From the NCBI GenBank assembly GCA_937993755.1, contig CALKMA010000031.1, forward strand, positions 1 to 64,000: a DNA stretch of 64,000 nucleotides, in the 5' to 3' direction. The notes under the pieces were generated by a model. It was not told where the DNA came from. It made no database searches and saw only the letters and a list, made by a program, of their open reading frames with translations. Source of the stretch: HGM13233 sp900762805. Lineage in GTDB: Bacteria > Bacillota > Clostridia > Oscillospirales > Ruminococcaceae. Shown piece by piece: positions 8,525 through 16,272 of this stretch; position 1 is the stretch's first letter; each line of letters begins with the position of its first letter. The position numbers were made by a program, and so were the translations under genes.

Positions 8525-9118
8525 TCAAGGGGTCGGATCAAAGACGAAATCCTGTGCGCCGAGCGCCTCGTAGACCGTCAGCAGCTCACCGGCCGCCGTG
8601 AAGCCGTCCGGATATTCGATATCAAACGGCACGTTAATGAACTCGCGCCCGTCGGCCGCCATACAAACGATGACAGAGCCGGAGATCGAAAGCTGCTCGA
8701 AGCCGCCCGAAGCCGTCTCGTAGAGCTGAAGCACCTTGGCGCGCACGCCGCCGTCATCGACATAATAAAAGATCCGCTCGACGACGGCAAGGCCGCCGAT
8801 CTCGGTATTCCGGATGTCCACGGCGATGTGGCCGCGCCATGAAACAGGAATGATAAAGCTGAAGCCGTCGGCCGCATAGCGGGTGCCCACCACGCCGGGG
8901 TCGCCCGACTGATCGATCGCCGGATCGAACGTGGGATCGGCCGTCGGATCGCTCTTGCCGCCGATAAAGGCCGGATCCGCCGCATCAAAAAAGATGTTGC
9001 AGGAGCAAAGGGCCAGCAGCAGCGCGGCGCAGAGAGCGGCTGTTAAAAATCGTTTGGCTATCTGAAACACTCCCTCCGCCGGCACAAAACGCCGGCCTGT
9101 GATTTTTTCAAAAATCAA
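8525..9118 (-). CDS. Putative lipoprotein of unknown function
   Basis: About 197 residues from a TTG start. A hydrophobic segment runs into LALCSCN, a plausible lipobox, so the protein is probably lipid-anchored outside the membrane. An Asp/Pro-rich linker (DPTADPTFDPAIDQ) follows and then an all-beta-looking domain to the C-terminus. The start is uncertain: TTG has a GGAGGGGG 11 bases upstream, while an internal GTG at 9070 sits too close to a GGAGG. I do not recognise the domain. Confidence 0.65.
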   Translation of the reverse strand: MIFEKITGRRFVPAEGVFQIAKRFLTAALCAALLLALCSCNIFFDAADPAFIGGKSDPTADPTFDPAIDQSGDPGVVGTRYAADGFSFIIPVSWRGHIAVDIRNTEIGGLAVVERIFYYVDDGGVRAKVLQLYETASGGFEQLSISGSVIVCMAADGREFINVPFDIEYPDGFTAAGELLTVYEALGAQDFVFDPTP

Positions 9119-9465
9119 CGCGCTGTGTTCCCCCTCCGGCCGTTCACCGTCAGGGAAGCACTGCGCGAAAATCTTTGCTTTGTTGCTGTCGTGAATATTA
9201 TAGCACCGGTATCATAAAAAAACAATGACAAATGAAAAGAAATATCGGGACAAAGCAGGGCAGGCCGGCCCCTGCGATCGGGAAGGGCGGGCCGGGCTCC
9301 CGGCTGACGGCACCGCACGGCGGGGGCCAAAACGGGCGGCAGGTAAAACGGCGTTCACGGAGCTGTCGCGGATGATCGGACCGGATCGGGTTGAAACGTC
9401 CCGCACGCGGATGCTACAATGAGCTTACAGCGAAGCGTTTCCGAGCGTATCCCGCCAGAAAGCGC
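9119..9465. other. Intergenic region at the left border of the accessory island
   Basis: This stretch lies upstream of the divergent lipoprotein and the LytTR operon. It changes from GC-rich to AT-rich near 9500. No protein or RNA gene is convincing. Confidence 0.5.
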
Positions 9466-9467
9466 AT

Positions 9468-9494
9468 CTTACCCACCCAAATCTGCCACTTACC
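9468..9494 (+). promoter_or_regulatory. Probable LytTR operator: two CTTACC repeats 21 bp apart
   Basis: CTTACC occurs at 9468-9473 and 9489-9494, a centre spacing of 21 bp, or two helical turns on the same face. A related CTTACA is at 9424. LytTR-domain proteins are known to bind direct repeats with about this spacing. The site lies just upstream of the promoter of the LytTR gene itself, so autoregulation is inferred. Confidence 0.55.
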
Positions 9495-9502
9495 TGAAAA
9501 TC

Positions 9503-9532
9503 ACAGACAAGCTATGGAATTTACCTTATAAT
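9503..9532 (+). promoter_or_regulatory. Promoter of the LytTR-DUF3021 operon
   Basis: TATAAT occurs at 9527-9532 with a weak CAGACA at 9503-9508, 18 bases away. A second overlapping TATAAT is at 9532-9537. The poor -35 fits an activator-dependent promoter behind the CTTACC repeats. Confidence 0.55.
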
Positions 9533-9562
9533 ATAATTGCAGCGGAAAGTGAGGTGAATCAA

Positions 9563-10003
9563 GTGAAGGTTGAAATCAGGCTGACAGAAACAGCCGGGGA
9601 GCCGTATGCCGTTATCTTCACGAATGAAATGACAGGAGCCGTGCGCCAGGCCGCGGCGATCCTTGAGGGCGCAGAGCTCGGCAGGATGATAACCGTAGAA
9701 GACAACGAGCGGATCTTTGTCCTGCGCCCGGAGGAGCTGTATATGCTCCGGGTAGAAAACGAAAAGACAGCCGTATATACCCGAACCAGGCGCTTTGACA
9801 GCGGCAGACGGCTGTATGAGTTTGAAGACCGGCTCGGAGCCGGCTTTATCCGCATTTCCAAGTCTGTGCTGATCAACCTGCAGCACCTTGAGTGTGTGGA
9901 GCCGGCTTTGGGCGGGCTGATGATGGTGATCCTGAAAAACGGCTGCAAGGATTATATCTCACGAAAGTATCTGCCCGCTTTCAAAAAACATTTAGGATTA
10001 TAA
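9563..10003 (+). CDS. LytTR-family DNA-binding regulator
   Basis: This 146-residue protein is a stand-alone LytTR regulator without a receiver domain. The C-terminal half (about 50-146) holds the LytTR fold, with EELYMLRVE, then RRLYEFEDRLG, and ending FIRISKSVLINLQHL and ISRKYLPAFK. I start at the GTG with GAGGTG 6 bases upstream; earlier in-frame starts lie in the operator/promoter. It precedes a DUF3021 membrane protein by 13 bases. This LytTR+DUF3021 pair is common in Firmicutes, where the membrane protein often restrains the regulator; that role is inferred here. Confidence 0.85.
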   Translation: MKVEIRLTETAGEPYAVIFTNEMTGAVRQAAAILEGAELGRMITVEDNERIFVLRPEELYMLRVENEKTAVYTRTRRFDSGRRLYEFEDRLGAGFIRISKSVLINLQHLECVEPALGGLMMVILKNGCKDYISRKYLPAFKKHLGL

Positions 10004-10016
10004 GGAGGTGTGCGTC

Positions 10017-10445
10017 ATGAGGAAAGTACTGAGAGCGGCGTGGGGCGGCATCAATATCTCATCCGTGGTTTTTCTGATCGGCTGTATCGCTGTGGGTCTG
10101 GACGGCGGAGCCGAAAAATTTGCCAGCGGCTACGGCATGGCGCGGAGCGGCATAACGGCCGTCATTATTGGCGTCGGCTTTGGCGTTCCGACTATGATTT
10201 ATGAAACCGAGCTGCCGCAATGGCTGAAGTTTCTCATTCACATGGGGACCGGCTGTCTTGTGATGATAGGCGCGTCCATGCTCATCGGCTGGCTGTCCGT
10301 GGCAAACGGCTTGCCGGCCGTGCTGAAGGGCGCGGCTGTTCAGGTGGCATTGGCCTTTGCCGTCTGGGGATGCTATTATATCTCTGCCTGGAGCGAGGCA
10401 AAGAGGATCAATCGGAAAATAAAAGAGAAGCAGCAGGGCGAATAA
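10017..10445 (+). CDS. DUF3021 family membrane protein
   Basis: This 142-residue protein has four predicted TM segments, with the pattern short N-terminus, MYETE-like loop (IYETELPQWLKFLIH) and a basic C-terminal tail. The start is ATG with a strong AAGGAGG 8 bases upstream; an in-frame GTG at 10008 falls within that site. It is co-transcribed with the LytTR gene and probably acts as its membrane-bound partner. An intrinsic terminator follows. Confidence 0.8.
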   Translation: MRKVLRAAWGGINISSVVFLIGCIAVGLDGGAEKFASGYGMARSGITAVIIGVGFGVPTMIYETELPQWLKFLIHMGTGCLVMIGASMLIGWLSVANGLPAVLKGAAVQVALAFAVWGCYYISAWSEAKRINRKIKEKQQGE

Positions 10446-10472
10446 CCGCCCTCAGGGTCTGATATCCCCCCC

Positions 10473-10516
10473 AAAAAAGCGCAGCCGATGAAAAATCGGT
10501 TGCGCTTTTCTTTACA
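10473..10516 (+). terminator. Intrinsic terminator of the LytTR-DUF3021 operon
   Basis: A hairpin built from AAAAGCGCA and CCGAT and their complements around GAAAA ends in a T-rich run at 10504-10513. Confidence 0.85.
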
Positions 10517-10519
10517 GTG

Positions 10520-10745
10520 AATCAGAAGCAGCTACCCAAGACAAGCTGACCGCCTGTACAGCGAGGAACGCCGCAGGGCGGCAAGCAAAGCGGCGAAAAA
10601 ACACGCTTTGCTTCAACTTGTGTCTGAAAAAAGCAAAGAGAAACGGCAATCTGTTGCTGTATTAAGCAAACTGTCCCGCGGCGTGAAGCCGACGGAACAC
10701 AGCTTTACGGACGGCGCCATGGAATCAGGGCACAAAGGAAAGCCA
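10520..10745 (+). pseudogene. Decayed coding debris, possibly a recombinase N-terminus
   Basis: One frame reads AATQDKLTA, like the start of large serine recombinases of Tn4451-type elements. A shifted frame continues LYSEERRRAASKAAKKHALL to a stop at 10747. No start or ribosome site is visible and the frames do not join. The recombinase link rests on a few residues and is weak. Confidence 0.25.
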
Positions 10746-10789
10746 TAAGAATGCCGAACGCATCGCCGAGGTCGAACAGCAAAAAACTC

Positions 10790-10818
10790 TTGACAAATCA
10801 TGATGACAAGATTATAAT
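10790..10818 (+). promoter_or_regulatory. Consensus promoter of the Xre-DUF3169 operon
   Basis: TTGACA (10790-10795), 17 bases, TATAAT (10813-10818): a perfect sigma-A promoter 60 bases before the regulator gene. Confidence 0.9.
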
Positions 10819-10836
10819 GCAAATTAACAATGATGG

Positions 10837-10862
10837 TTGTCATATAGACAAGGCAGGTTGTC
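10837..10862 (+). promoter_or_regulatory. Probable operator: TTGTC/GACAA boxes
   Basis: TTGTC (10837-10841) and GACAA (10847-10851) form a dyad downstream of the -10, and another TTGTC follows at 10858. The same box occurs as TTGACAA and TGACAAG around the -35. Such repeats between promoter and start suggest autorepression by the adjacent Xre protein. Confidence 0.5.
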
Positions 10863-10877
10863 AAGTGGAGGTGCTAT

Positions 10878-11099
10878 ATGATACTGCGAAACCGTTTGAA
10901 GGAGCGCAGGGCCGCACTGAATGTCAATCAGCAGGAAATGGGGCGCCTATGCGGCGTATCACGGCAGACGATCAGCCTGATCGAACGGGGCGATTATTCA
11001 CCGTCTGTTACCCTTGCCCTGACGATTGCCAAGGTATGCGGCGTTACGGTAGAGGATGTCTTCTATTTACAGGAGGAGAATAAGAATGGACAAAAATGA
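10878..11099 (+). CDS. Xre-family HTH regulator (YozG-like)
   Basis: This 73-residue protein is a single helix-turn-helix domain: LKERRAALNVNQQEMGRLCG is followed by VSRQTISLIERG, the recognition helix, and PSVTLALTIAKV. ATG has GGAGG 6 bases upstream. The 3' end overlaps the DUF3169 gene by 14 bases, so the two are coupled. Small Xre proteins of this type are usually repressors of the membrane protein next to them. Confidence 0.88.
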   Translation: MILRNRLKERRAALNVNQQEMGRLCGVSRQTISLIERGDYSPSVTLALTIAKVCGVTVEDVFYLQEENKNGQK

Positions 11100-11877
11100 A
11101 GTCAAAAGAGCAAACCGAAAAGCTCTGCCGAAATTTATCCTTGTTATAGTCATAAGCCTGATTGTCGGCTGCACAGCGGGTTATTTTTCGGGAAGGCTCC
11201 GGCTGGACACTCTTGCGGACAGCATAAAGGGCGCAGGGGCGTTCTTCGGGGCACACATCGCGCCGTGGCTTCTGGTGGCGCTGGCGGTCATCCTGCCGGC
11301 TGTCTGCGTCCCGCTTTATCGGAGCGCCAAGACGCTGCTTGGTGCGTGGGACGGCGAAGATGAGGACATCTCGGACGCGATCAACAGAAAGCTCTCCGCC
11401 GCCATCTGGCTCTCAAGCGCCGCATTGATTTTTTCCTATTTCCTGATTGCGGCATCATATTCGGGTGGCTTTTCCGCGTTTGACATCAGGGAAGGCGTCA
11501 TTGTGCTTTTCCTTGGCATTGCGGCGTTTTTCGGCATCATAGTCGAGGCGGTCATCATCCAGCAGAAGTGCGTGGACACCGCCAGGCAGACAAATCCCGA
11601 AAAGAAGGCTTCCATCTACGATATGAAATTCCAGAAGAAGTGGATGGAGGACTGCGACGAAGCCGAGAAAATCATGATCGGCAAATGCGCGTACAAAGCA
11701 TATACGGCGACCAATACGGTCTGCACGGTTCTGGCGGGCGGGCTTGCGTTCTGTGCGCTTGTGTTCGATATCGGATTTTTGCCCTCGCTGATGGTATGCC
11801 TTGTCTGGATCGTCAACCTGTCGGTGTACTGCAGGGAGGCCATGCGGTATTCCAAGTGCGGGAATAAAATCTCCTGA
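11086..11877 (+). CDS. DUF3169 family membrane protein
   Basis: This 263-residue protein has about six TM segments. It starts MDKNEVKRANRKALPKFIL, and the conserved family block IYDMKFQKKWMEDCDEAEK lies in the large cytoplasmic loop. The ATG overlaps the Xre stop, with AGGAGGAG 7 bases upstream. Function of the family is unknown; the HTH-membrane pairing suggests a stress or envelope response. Confidence 0.82.
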   Translation: MDKNEVKRANRKALPKFILVIVISLIVGCTAGYFSGRLRLDTLADSIKGAGAFFGAHIAPWLLVALAVILPAVCVPLYRSAKTLLGAWDGEDEDISDAINRKLSAAIWLSSAALIFSYFLIAASYSGGFSAFDIREGVIVLFLGIAAFFGIIVEAVIIQQKCVDTARQTNPEKKASIYDMKFQKKWMEDCDEAEKIMIGKCAYKAYTATNTVCTVLAGGLAFCALVFDIGFLPSLMVCLVWIVNLSVYCREAMRYSKCGNKIS

Positions 11878-11913
11878 ACATAACCACACTTGCGGCGAAA
11901 CCGGAGGGAGAAA

Positions 11914-12267
11914 ATGGACAGTTATTACCTCATTTTTCTTGCCTTGCTTTTCTTTGTGATCCTCCCTGGGATAAAACAACGAAGGAGAATGGCGGCAGTC
12001 AGACATATTTTGAATCGAAAAAAGCAGAACAAGGAGAATATTGTTATGAAAAAGTTGGCACAAGAATTCATCGGCAAGGAGTGCATGGTTTACACCGTTG
12101 CGAGCGACAGCAACTCTGTCAACGGCATGATAAAAGAAATTACGGATAGCGGGCTTTTGATCGAAAAAGACGGAAATTTACAAGCGGTAAATCTTGAATA
12201 CGTTACGCGCATCCGCGAATGGCCGCGCAAGAAAAACGGCAAGAAAAAAGAAATTGTGTTGGATTAA
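11914..12267 (+). CDS. Small protein with N-terminal TM segment, function unknown
   Basis: This 117-residue protein starts MDSYYLIFLALLFFVILPG, a clear membrane anchor, then a basic linker, then a small soluble domain (about 45-105) of alternating beta pattern with FIGKECMVYT and LEYVTRIREW. I chose the ATG with CGGAGGGAG 4 bases upstream over an earlier in-frame start. An internal ATG at MKKLAQEF after AAGGAGAATATTGTT could give a soluble form. Family not recognised. Confidence 0.65.
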   Translation: MDSYYLIFLALLFFVILPGIKQRRRMAAVRHILNRKKQNKENIVMKKLAQEFIGKECMVYTVASDSNSVNGMIKEITDSGLLIEKDGNLQAVNLEYVTRIREWPRKKNGKKKEIVLD

Positions 12268-12321
12268 CTATTGTGATGATAACGGTTAGATAAATCGAAA
12301 GTTGAAGGAGGAAGTGTTTCA

Positions 12322-12933
12322 ATGGGCTTTTTTGAAAACATCCGTAAGCCGCAAGGCTTCGGCGGGAAATTGATGACAAAGATGATGAACAGCGGTCACG
12401 CCAAGTTATCGCAATGGGGATTCTCAAATATCTCCGCGAAGCCGGACGCTGCAGTGCTGGATGTCGGCTGCGGAGGCGGCGCAAATATTGCGGTCTGGCT
12501 GGACAAATGCGGAAATGGACATGTGACAGGAATAGATTATTCGGAGGTCAGTGTAGCAGAATCTCAAAGGCTGAACGCTGCCGCCATTAAACAGGGGAAA
12601 TGTTGTGTGGTTCAGGGTGATGTATCTGCCATTCCCTTTCCTGATGCGGCTTTTGATTATGTTTCTGCCTTTGAGACGGTTTACTTCTGGCCGGGATTGG
12701 AAAAATGCTTTTTCGAGGTAAATCGCGTTTTGAAAAGCGGAGGAACATTCCTGATTTGTAACGAGTCTGACGGAGCGAATGCCGCAGATGAAAAATGGAC
12801 AAAGATAATCGGCGGTATGAAGATTTATAATTGCGATCAACTTGTTGCCGCTTTGAAAGTAGCGGGTTTCACAGAGATAAAAACGTATGCAAACACAAAA
12901 AAACATTGGGTGTGTATTGCTGCAACAAAATAG
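12322..12933 (+). CDS. Class I SAM-dependent methyltransferase
   Basis: This 203-residue protein has the SAM-binding motif VLDVGCGGGANIA near residue 50, the acidic strand end GIDYSE, and the later motifs GDVSAIPFPDAAFDYV and RVLKSGG, as in Methyltransf_11 enzymes. The start is ATG with AAGGAGG 10 bases upstream. Small-molecule methylation is likely but the substrate is unknown. Base composition is AT-richer than the core genes. Confidence 0.85.
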   Translation: MGFFENIRKPQGFGGKLMTKMMNSGHAKLSQWGFSNISAKPDAAVLDVGCGGGANIAVWLDKCGNGHVTGIDYSEVSVAESQRLNAAAIKQGKCCVVQGDVSAIPFPDAAFDYVSAFETVYFWPGLEKCFFEVNRVLKSGGTFLICNESDGANAADEKWTKIIGGMKIYNCDQLVAALKVAGFTEIKTYANTKKHWVCIAATK

Positions 12934-13024
12934 ACAACTTCCGGTTTGTCAAGCGGAATTCGCTGTTTGTGGGGAAGCATTCTCATGAAAACTGCGCTAT
13001 ACTTTTCTTCGGAGGGATATAAAG

Positions 13025-13570
13025 ATGGATCCAATCAAAATCGGAAAATTCATAGCCGCCCTGCGAAAAGAGAAAGGTTTGACACAGGAGCAGCTCGGAG
13101 AAAAGCTCGGCGTGACCAACAAAACTATTTCCCGTTGGGAGAACGGTAACTATATGCCCGATGTGGAAATGCTGTCGCTGCTGTCAAAGGAATTCGGCGT
13201 GAGCATCAACGAGCTGATAAGCGGAGAACGGCTTGACGCCGAGGACTTCAAAAAAGCCGCCGACAGTAATCTTGTGACTGCACTGGATAACAGTATATTT
13301 ACGCTGAAAGAAAAGATAACGTTTTTCAAGAAAAAATGGCTGCATGAACATATTTTGACTATCATCCTGTGTGCTGTGGCGTGGATCGGTATTATCATAT
13401 GGACGGCACTGAAATTGCGAGGCAGCGATGCTTATGTGCTGTCAGACGCAATCGGCAGTATGCTTGCCATCCTTTTCTATGTGGTGCTGTATAACCGAAT
13501 GATGGTGTATGTGGAGAACCACGCATATCGAGCAACGCCGGACAAGGAAAACGAAACGAAAAACGCTTAA
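13025..13570 (+). CDS. Xre-family HTH regulator with C-terminal membrane region
   Basis: This 181-residue protein has an N-terminal HTH (about 4-60; KEKGLTQEQLGEKLGVTNKT and WENGNYMPD) joined to a linker and two hydrophobic segments (about 118-136 and 140-162). It is a membrane-tethered regulator type common in Firmicutes. ATG has GGAGGG 7 bases upstream. It has no partner in the immediate operon. Confidence 0.85.
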   Translation: MDPIKIGKFIAALRKEKGLTQEQLGEKLGVTNKTISRWENGNYMPDVEMLSLLSKEFGVSINELISGERLDAEDFKKAADSNLVTALDNSIFTLKEKITFFKKKWLHEHILTIILCAVAWIGIIIWTALKLRGSDAYVLSDAIGSMLAILFYVVLYNRMMVYVENHAYRATPDKENETKNA

Positions 13571-13677
13571 CTTGACGACTGTTTGCTGTTTCTCACCCAT
13601 ATTCGCCTTATAAGGGGTGTGCTTTGCAGACGAAGATGCTATCCTTTTTTGCAAAGAGCTAAAGGAGGTATCCGATT

Positions 13678-13971
13678 ATGGATCAAATTGCAATAGGGAA
13701 ATTTATTGCCGAAAAACGCAAAGAACAAAACTTAACACAAGAACAACTTGCTGAACGCTTGGGTGTTTCAAACAAAACCATTTCAAAATGGGAAACAGCA
13801 AAATGTATGCCCGATTATACCGTAGTGAAGAAACTGTGCGAGGAATTGAAAGTAACGATTTCTGAGCTGATGGACGGTGAAGAAAATGATGAAAAAAGTG
13901 TTCGCGTATATGATGAGGAACAAATCCTTGATTTACTAAGACGCACACAAGAATTAGAAAAACAAAAATAA
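13678..13971 (+). CDS. Xre-family HTH regulator
   Basis: This 97-residue protein has an HTH domain (LTQEQLAERLGVSNKTISKW, about 18-37) that closely resembles the regulator 0.65 kb upstream, then a short acidic tail. ATG has AAAGGAGG 8 bases upstream. Its stop overlaps the start of a small membrane protein by 1 base (TAATG), which suggests that one ancestral membrane-tethered regulator was split or that the two work as a pair. Confidence 0.85.
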   Translation: MDQIAIGKFIAEKRKEQNLTQEQLAERLGVSNKTISKWETAKCMPDYTVVKKLCEELKVTISELMDGEENDEKSVRVYDEEQILDLLRRTQELEKQK

Positions 13972-14141
13972 TGCTAACCGGTGTTATTCTCATTGTTATG
14001 GGAATTGCTTTCCAAGCATTATCACATACCTTGGGCGGTTCAAATGTTAAGGACTTCCTTTCGGGATTGCTGTTGGGATTATCAATCGCTGAAATGCTTG
14101 CAGGTGTTTATGTTGTTGCTAAAGGCTCAAAAAGAAAATAA
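13971..14141 (+). CDS. 56-residue membrane protein coupled to the HTH gene
   Basis: The ATG shares its A with the stop of the upstream regulator. The product has two hydrophobic segments (MLTGVILIVMGIAFQAL at the N-terminus and FLSGLLLGLSIAEMLAGVYV near the middle) and ends with the basic GSKRK. There is no ribosome site of its own, so translation likely depends on the HTH gene. The paired gene upstream has a fused HTH-membrane layout; here the two parts are separate. Function unknown. Confidence 0.7.
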   Translation: MLTGVILIVMGIAFQALSHTLGGSNVKDFLSGLLLGLSIAEMLAGVYVVAKGSKRK

Positions 14142-14252
14142 AATATGGAAACTTCCACGCAGATAAAAGGCGCGTTTGTTGTTACCCTTTAGAAAAGAAA
14201 AGGCGTAACTGTTTAAGTTATATGATGAGAGAAAATCTATGGAGGCAGGAAA

Positions 14253-14450
14253 ATGGATAAGTGTTGCGGTAAATGCGGCGGAAAAATGGTGACGGGTTAC
14301 TTGATGGCGGGAACATGGCTTGCCGAGTTTACTCCGCTTTGCGACGAAAAGAAGCTCAAGTACAGGCACCTGAAGGTGCTTTGTGATACCTGTGTCGAGT
14401 GCAGAAGCATGGAAAACTTTCACACAGAGGAGCCGGAAAAGCTGAAATGA
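14253..14450 (+). CDS. Small putative zinc-ribbon protein
   Basis: This 65-residue protein carries CCGKCGGKM at residues 4-12 and CDTCVEC at 44-50, two CxxC knuckles that could bind one zinc ion. ATG has TGGAGGC 7 bases upstream. Similar short CxxC proteins are common in Firmicutes genomes with no known role. Confidence 0.7.
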   Translation: MDKCCGKCGGKMVTGYLMAGTWLAEFTPLCDEKKLKYRHLKVLCDTCVECRSMENFHTEEPEKLK

Positions 14451-14504
14451 ATTCCGATTTGCCAGGCTCGGCAGGTCATTCTTAATTTTCACACATTCGC
14501 ACAT

Positions 14505-14548
14505 ATCCCTCCTGTCGGGTACAACGTATCTGACAGGAGGGATTTTTT
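14505..14548 (+). terminator. Hairpin that may terminate or mask the tnpV ribosome site
   Basis: A perfect 12-bp stem (14505-14516 with 14532-14543) followed by TTTTTT fits an intrinsic terminator for the zinc-ribbon gene. The right arm contains AGGAGGG, 7 bases before the ATG of the tnpV remnant, so in the parent transposon the hairpin may have controlled tnpV translation. Confidence 0.75.
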
Positions 14549-14690
14549 ATGGAACTGAAGCAGCACATCACAGACGAACGAGCAGGAATCGGCGATGCGC
14601 TCTGCGGGGGCTGCGGCCTCCGGCCTGAAGCCTCCCAAAAAGGTTTACGGCCCGGATCGCTTCGGCAGGCCAGTCGGAAGCCGGGGAAGC
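14549..14690 (+). pseudogene. Decayed TnpV-like transposon gene
   Basis: The start MELKQHITDERAGIGDALCG matches the conserved opening of TnpV proteins of Tn4451-type mobilizable elements. After about 20 codons the frame is lost; a shifted frame gives KKVYGPDRFGR, also TnpV-like. It marks the right end of the accessory island. Confidence 0.5.
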
Positions 14691-14700
14691 CCCTGAAGCC

Positions 14701-14744
14701 GGGCAGCCAGCCTCCGAAACGGAGGCGGGCTGCCCTTTTATTGA
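14701..14744 (+). terminator. Terminator hairpin between the tnpV remnant and glyQS
   Basis: GGGCAGC plus GCCTCCG and their complements form a long stem around AAA, followed by TTTTATT on the plus strand. The stem also lies about 60 bases past the glyQS stop on the other strand. Confidence 0.7.
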
Positions 14745-14804
14745 TCTGTCATGACGGCCTTCCCGGCAGGCTGCGCGCGCGATACAGCGCGGCGCTGCCC
14801 CGTC

Positions 14805-16193
14805 TCAATAGGCGACACGCGCGGCGATATAGCCGGTAAGCTCCTCGATGGGGATGCGCACCTGCTCCATCGTGTCGCGGTCGCGGACGGTCACGCAGCC
14901 GTCGGTTTCGGAATCAAAGTCGTAGGTGACGCAGAACGGCGTGCCGATCTCGTCCTCACGGCGGTAGCGCTTGCCGATCGAGCCGGACTCATCGTAATCG
15001 ACCATAAAGCTGCGGGAAAGCAGCTCGCGAACGCGGCCGGCGCCAGCTGAGAGCTTTTTGGAAAGCGGCAGCACGGCAGCCTTATAGGGGGCCAGCGCCG
15101 GGTGCAGATGCAGCACAACGCGGGTATCGTTGTCGCCGACCAGCTCCTCGTCGTAGGCGTCGCACAAAAACACCAGCATGGCGCGCTCAACACCCAGCGA
15201 CGGCTCGATGACATAGGGGATGTAGGGCTGCTTGCCCTCCTCCTGATATTCCAGCTTTTCGCCGGAGAAGGTCTGGTGCTGCCTGAGGTCGTAATCGGTG
15301 CGGTCGGCAATGCCCCACAGCTCGCCCCAGCCAAACGGGAACAGGAATTCAAAGTCGGTCGTGCCCTTGGAGTAGAAGGACAGCTCGGCCGGCTCATGGT
15401 CGCGCAGACGCAGGTTTTCCTCGCGCAGACCGAGACCCAGCAGCCAGTCGCGGCAGAAGGCGCGCCAATAGGCGAACCATTCCATATCGGTACCCGGCTC
15501 GCAGAAGAATTCCATCTCCATCTGCTCGAATTCCAATGTGCGGAAAATGAAGTTGCCCGGCGTGATCTCGTTGCGGAAGCTCTTGCCGATCTGGCAGATG
15601 CCGAAGGGGATCTTGCGGCGGGTGGTGCGCTGTACATTCTTGTAATTGACAAAAATGCCCTGCGCCGTTTCGGGGCGCAGATAGACATCGACGCCGCTGT
15701 CAGCCGTGACGCCCTGATGGGTCTTGAACATCAGGTTGAACTTCTTGATATCCGAAAAGCTGCAGGCGCCGCAGCCGGGGCAGGGGATGCCCTTCTCGCG
15801 GATATAAGCGACCATCTCGTCGTTGCTCATGGCCTCGACATTGATATCGACGCCGTTCTCGCGCGCCCAATCCTCGATGAGCTTGTCGGCACGGTGGCGG
15901 CGCTTACAGCTCTTGCAGTCGATAAGCGGGTCATTGAAGTTGACGACGTGGCCCGAAGCCTCCCACACGCGGGGGTTCATCAGAATGCCGGCGTCGAGCC
16001 CGACATTGGTGGGGCTCTCCTGCACGAACTTTTTCCACCAGGCCGCCTTGATATTCTGCTTCATCAGCGAGCCGAGGGGGCCGTAGTCCCACGAATTGGC
16101 GAGGCCGCCGTAGATATCGCTGCCGGGGAAGATAAAGCCGCGGTTTTTACACAGCGCGACGATCTTTTCCATGGTCTTTTCGGAATTCTTCAT
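14805..16193 (-). CDS. glyQS: Glycyl-tRNA synthetase (class II, single chain)
   Basis: This 462-residue cytoplasmic enzyme charges tRNA-Gly. Class II features are visible: the N-terminal GFIFPGSDIYGGLANSWDYG, the Cys-rich insert (CKSCKRRHRA and CPGCGAC), motif 2 in FRNEITPGNFIFRTLEFEQM, motif 3 in EPSLGVERAM, and the anticodon-binding domain in the last 100 residues. It is the alpha2 type without a beta subunit. A promoter lies 48 bases upstream; no T-box is present because the upstream space is only 80 bases. Confidence 0.97.
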   Translation of the reverse strand: MKNSEKTMEKIVALCKNRGFIFPGSDIYGGLANSWDYGPLGSLMKQNIKAAWWKKFVQESPTNVGLDAGILMNPRVWEASGHVVNFNDPLIDCKSCKRRHRADKLIEDWARENGVDINVEAMSNDEMVAYIREKGIPCPGCGACSFSDIKKFNLMFKTHQGVTADSGVDVYLRPETAQGIFVNYKNVQRTTRRKIPFGICQIGKSFRNEITPGNFIFRTLEFEQMEMEFFCEPGTDMEWFAYWRAFCRDWLLGLGLREENLRLRDHEPAELSFYSKGTTDFEFLFPFGWGELWGIADRTDYDLRQHQTFSGEKLEYQEEGKQPYIPYVIEPSLGVERAMLVFLCDAYDEELVGDNDTRVVLHLHPALAPYKAAVLPLSKKLSAGAGRVRELLSRSFMVDYDESGSIGKRYRREDEIGTPFCVTYDFDSETDGCVTVRDRDTMEQVRIPIEELTGYIAARVAY

Positions 16194-16240
16194 AGCTGCA
16201 CATCCTTTTTGGGTGATTTTCGGTTGCTTTTCACCAGCTC

Positions 16241-16269
16241 ATTATACACCTGCCGGCGGCATATAGCAA
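16241..16269 (-). promoter_or_regulatory. Promoter of glyQS
   Basis: TTGCTA (16264-16269) and TATAAT (16241-16246), 17 bases apart on the minus strand, between mgtE and glyQS. Confidence 0.7.
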
Positions 16270-16272
16270 ACG

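Noticed and set aside
6514..8601. A long plus-strand open frame opposite the SDR and dehydrogenase genes
   Set aside because: It is antisense to two genes with intact catalytic motifs, its product is Arg/Gly/Ala-rich without a domain, and it arises from GC-rich codon bias.
16194..16272. T-box leader for glyQS
   Set aside because: Only 80 bases separate the genes, too short for a T-box, and no T-box sequence is seen.
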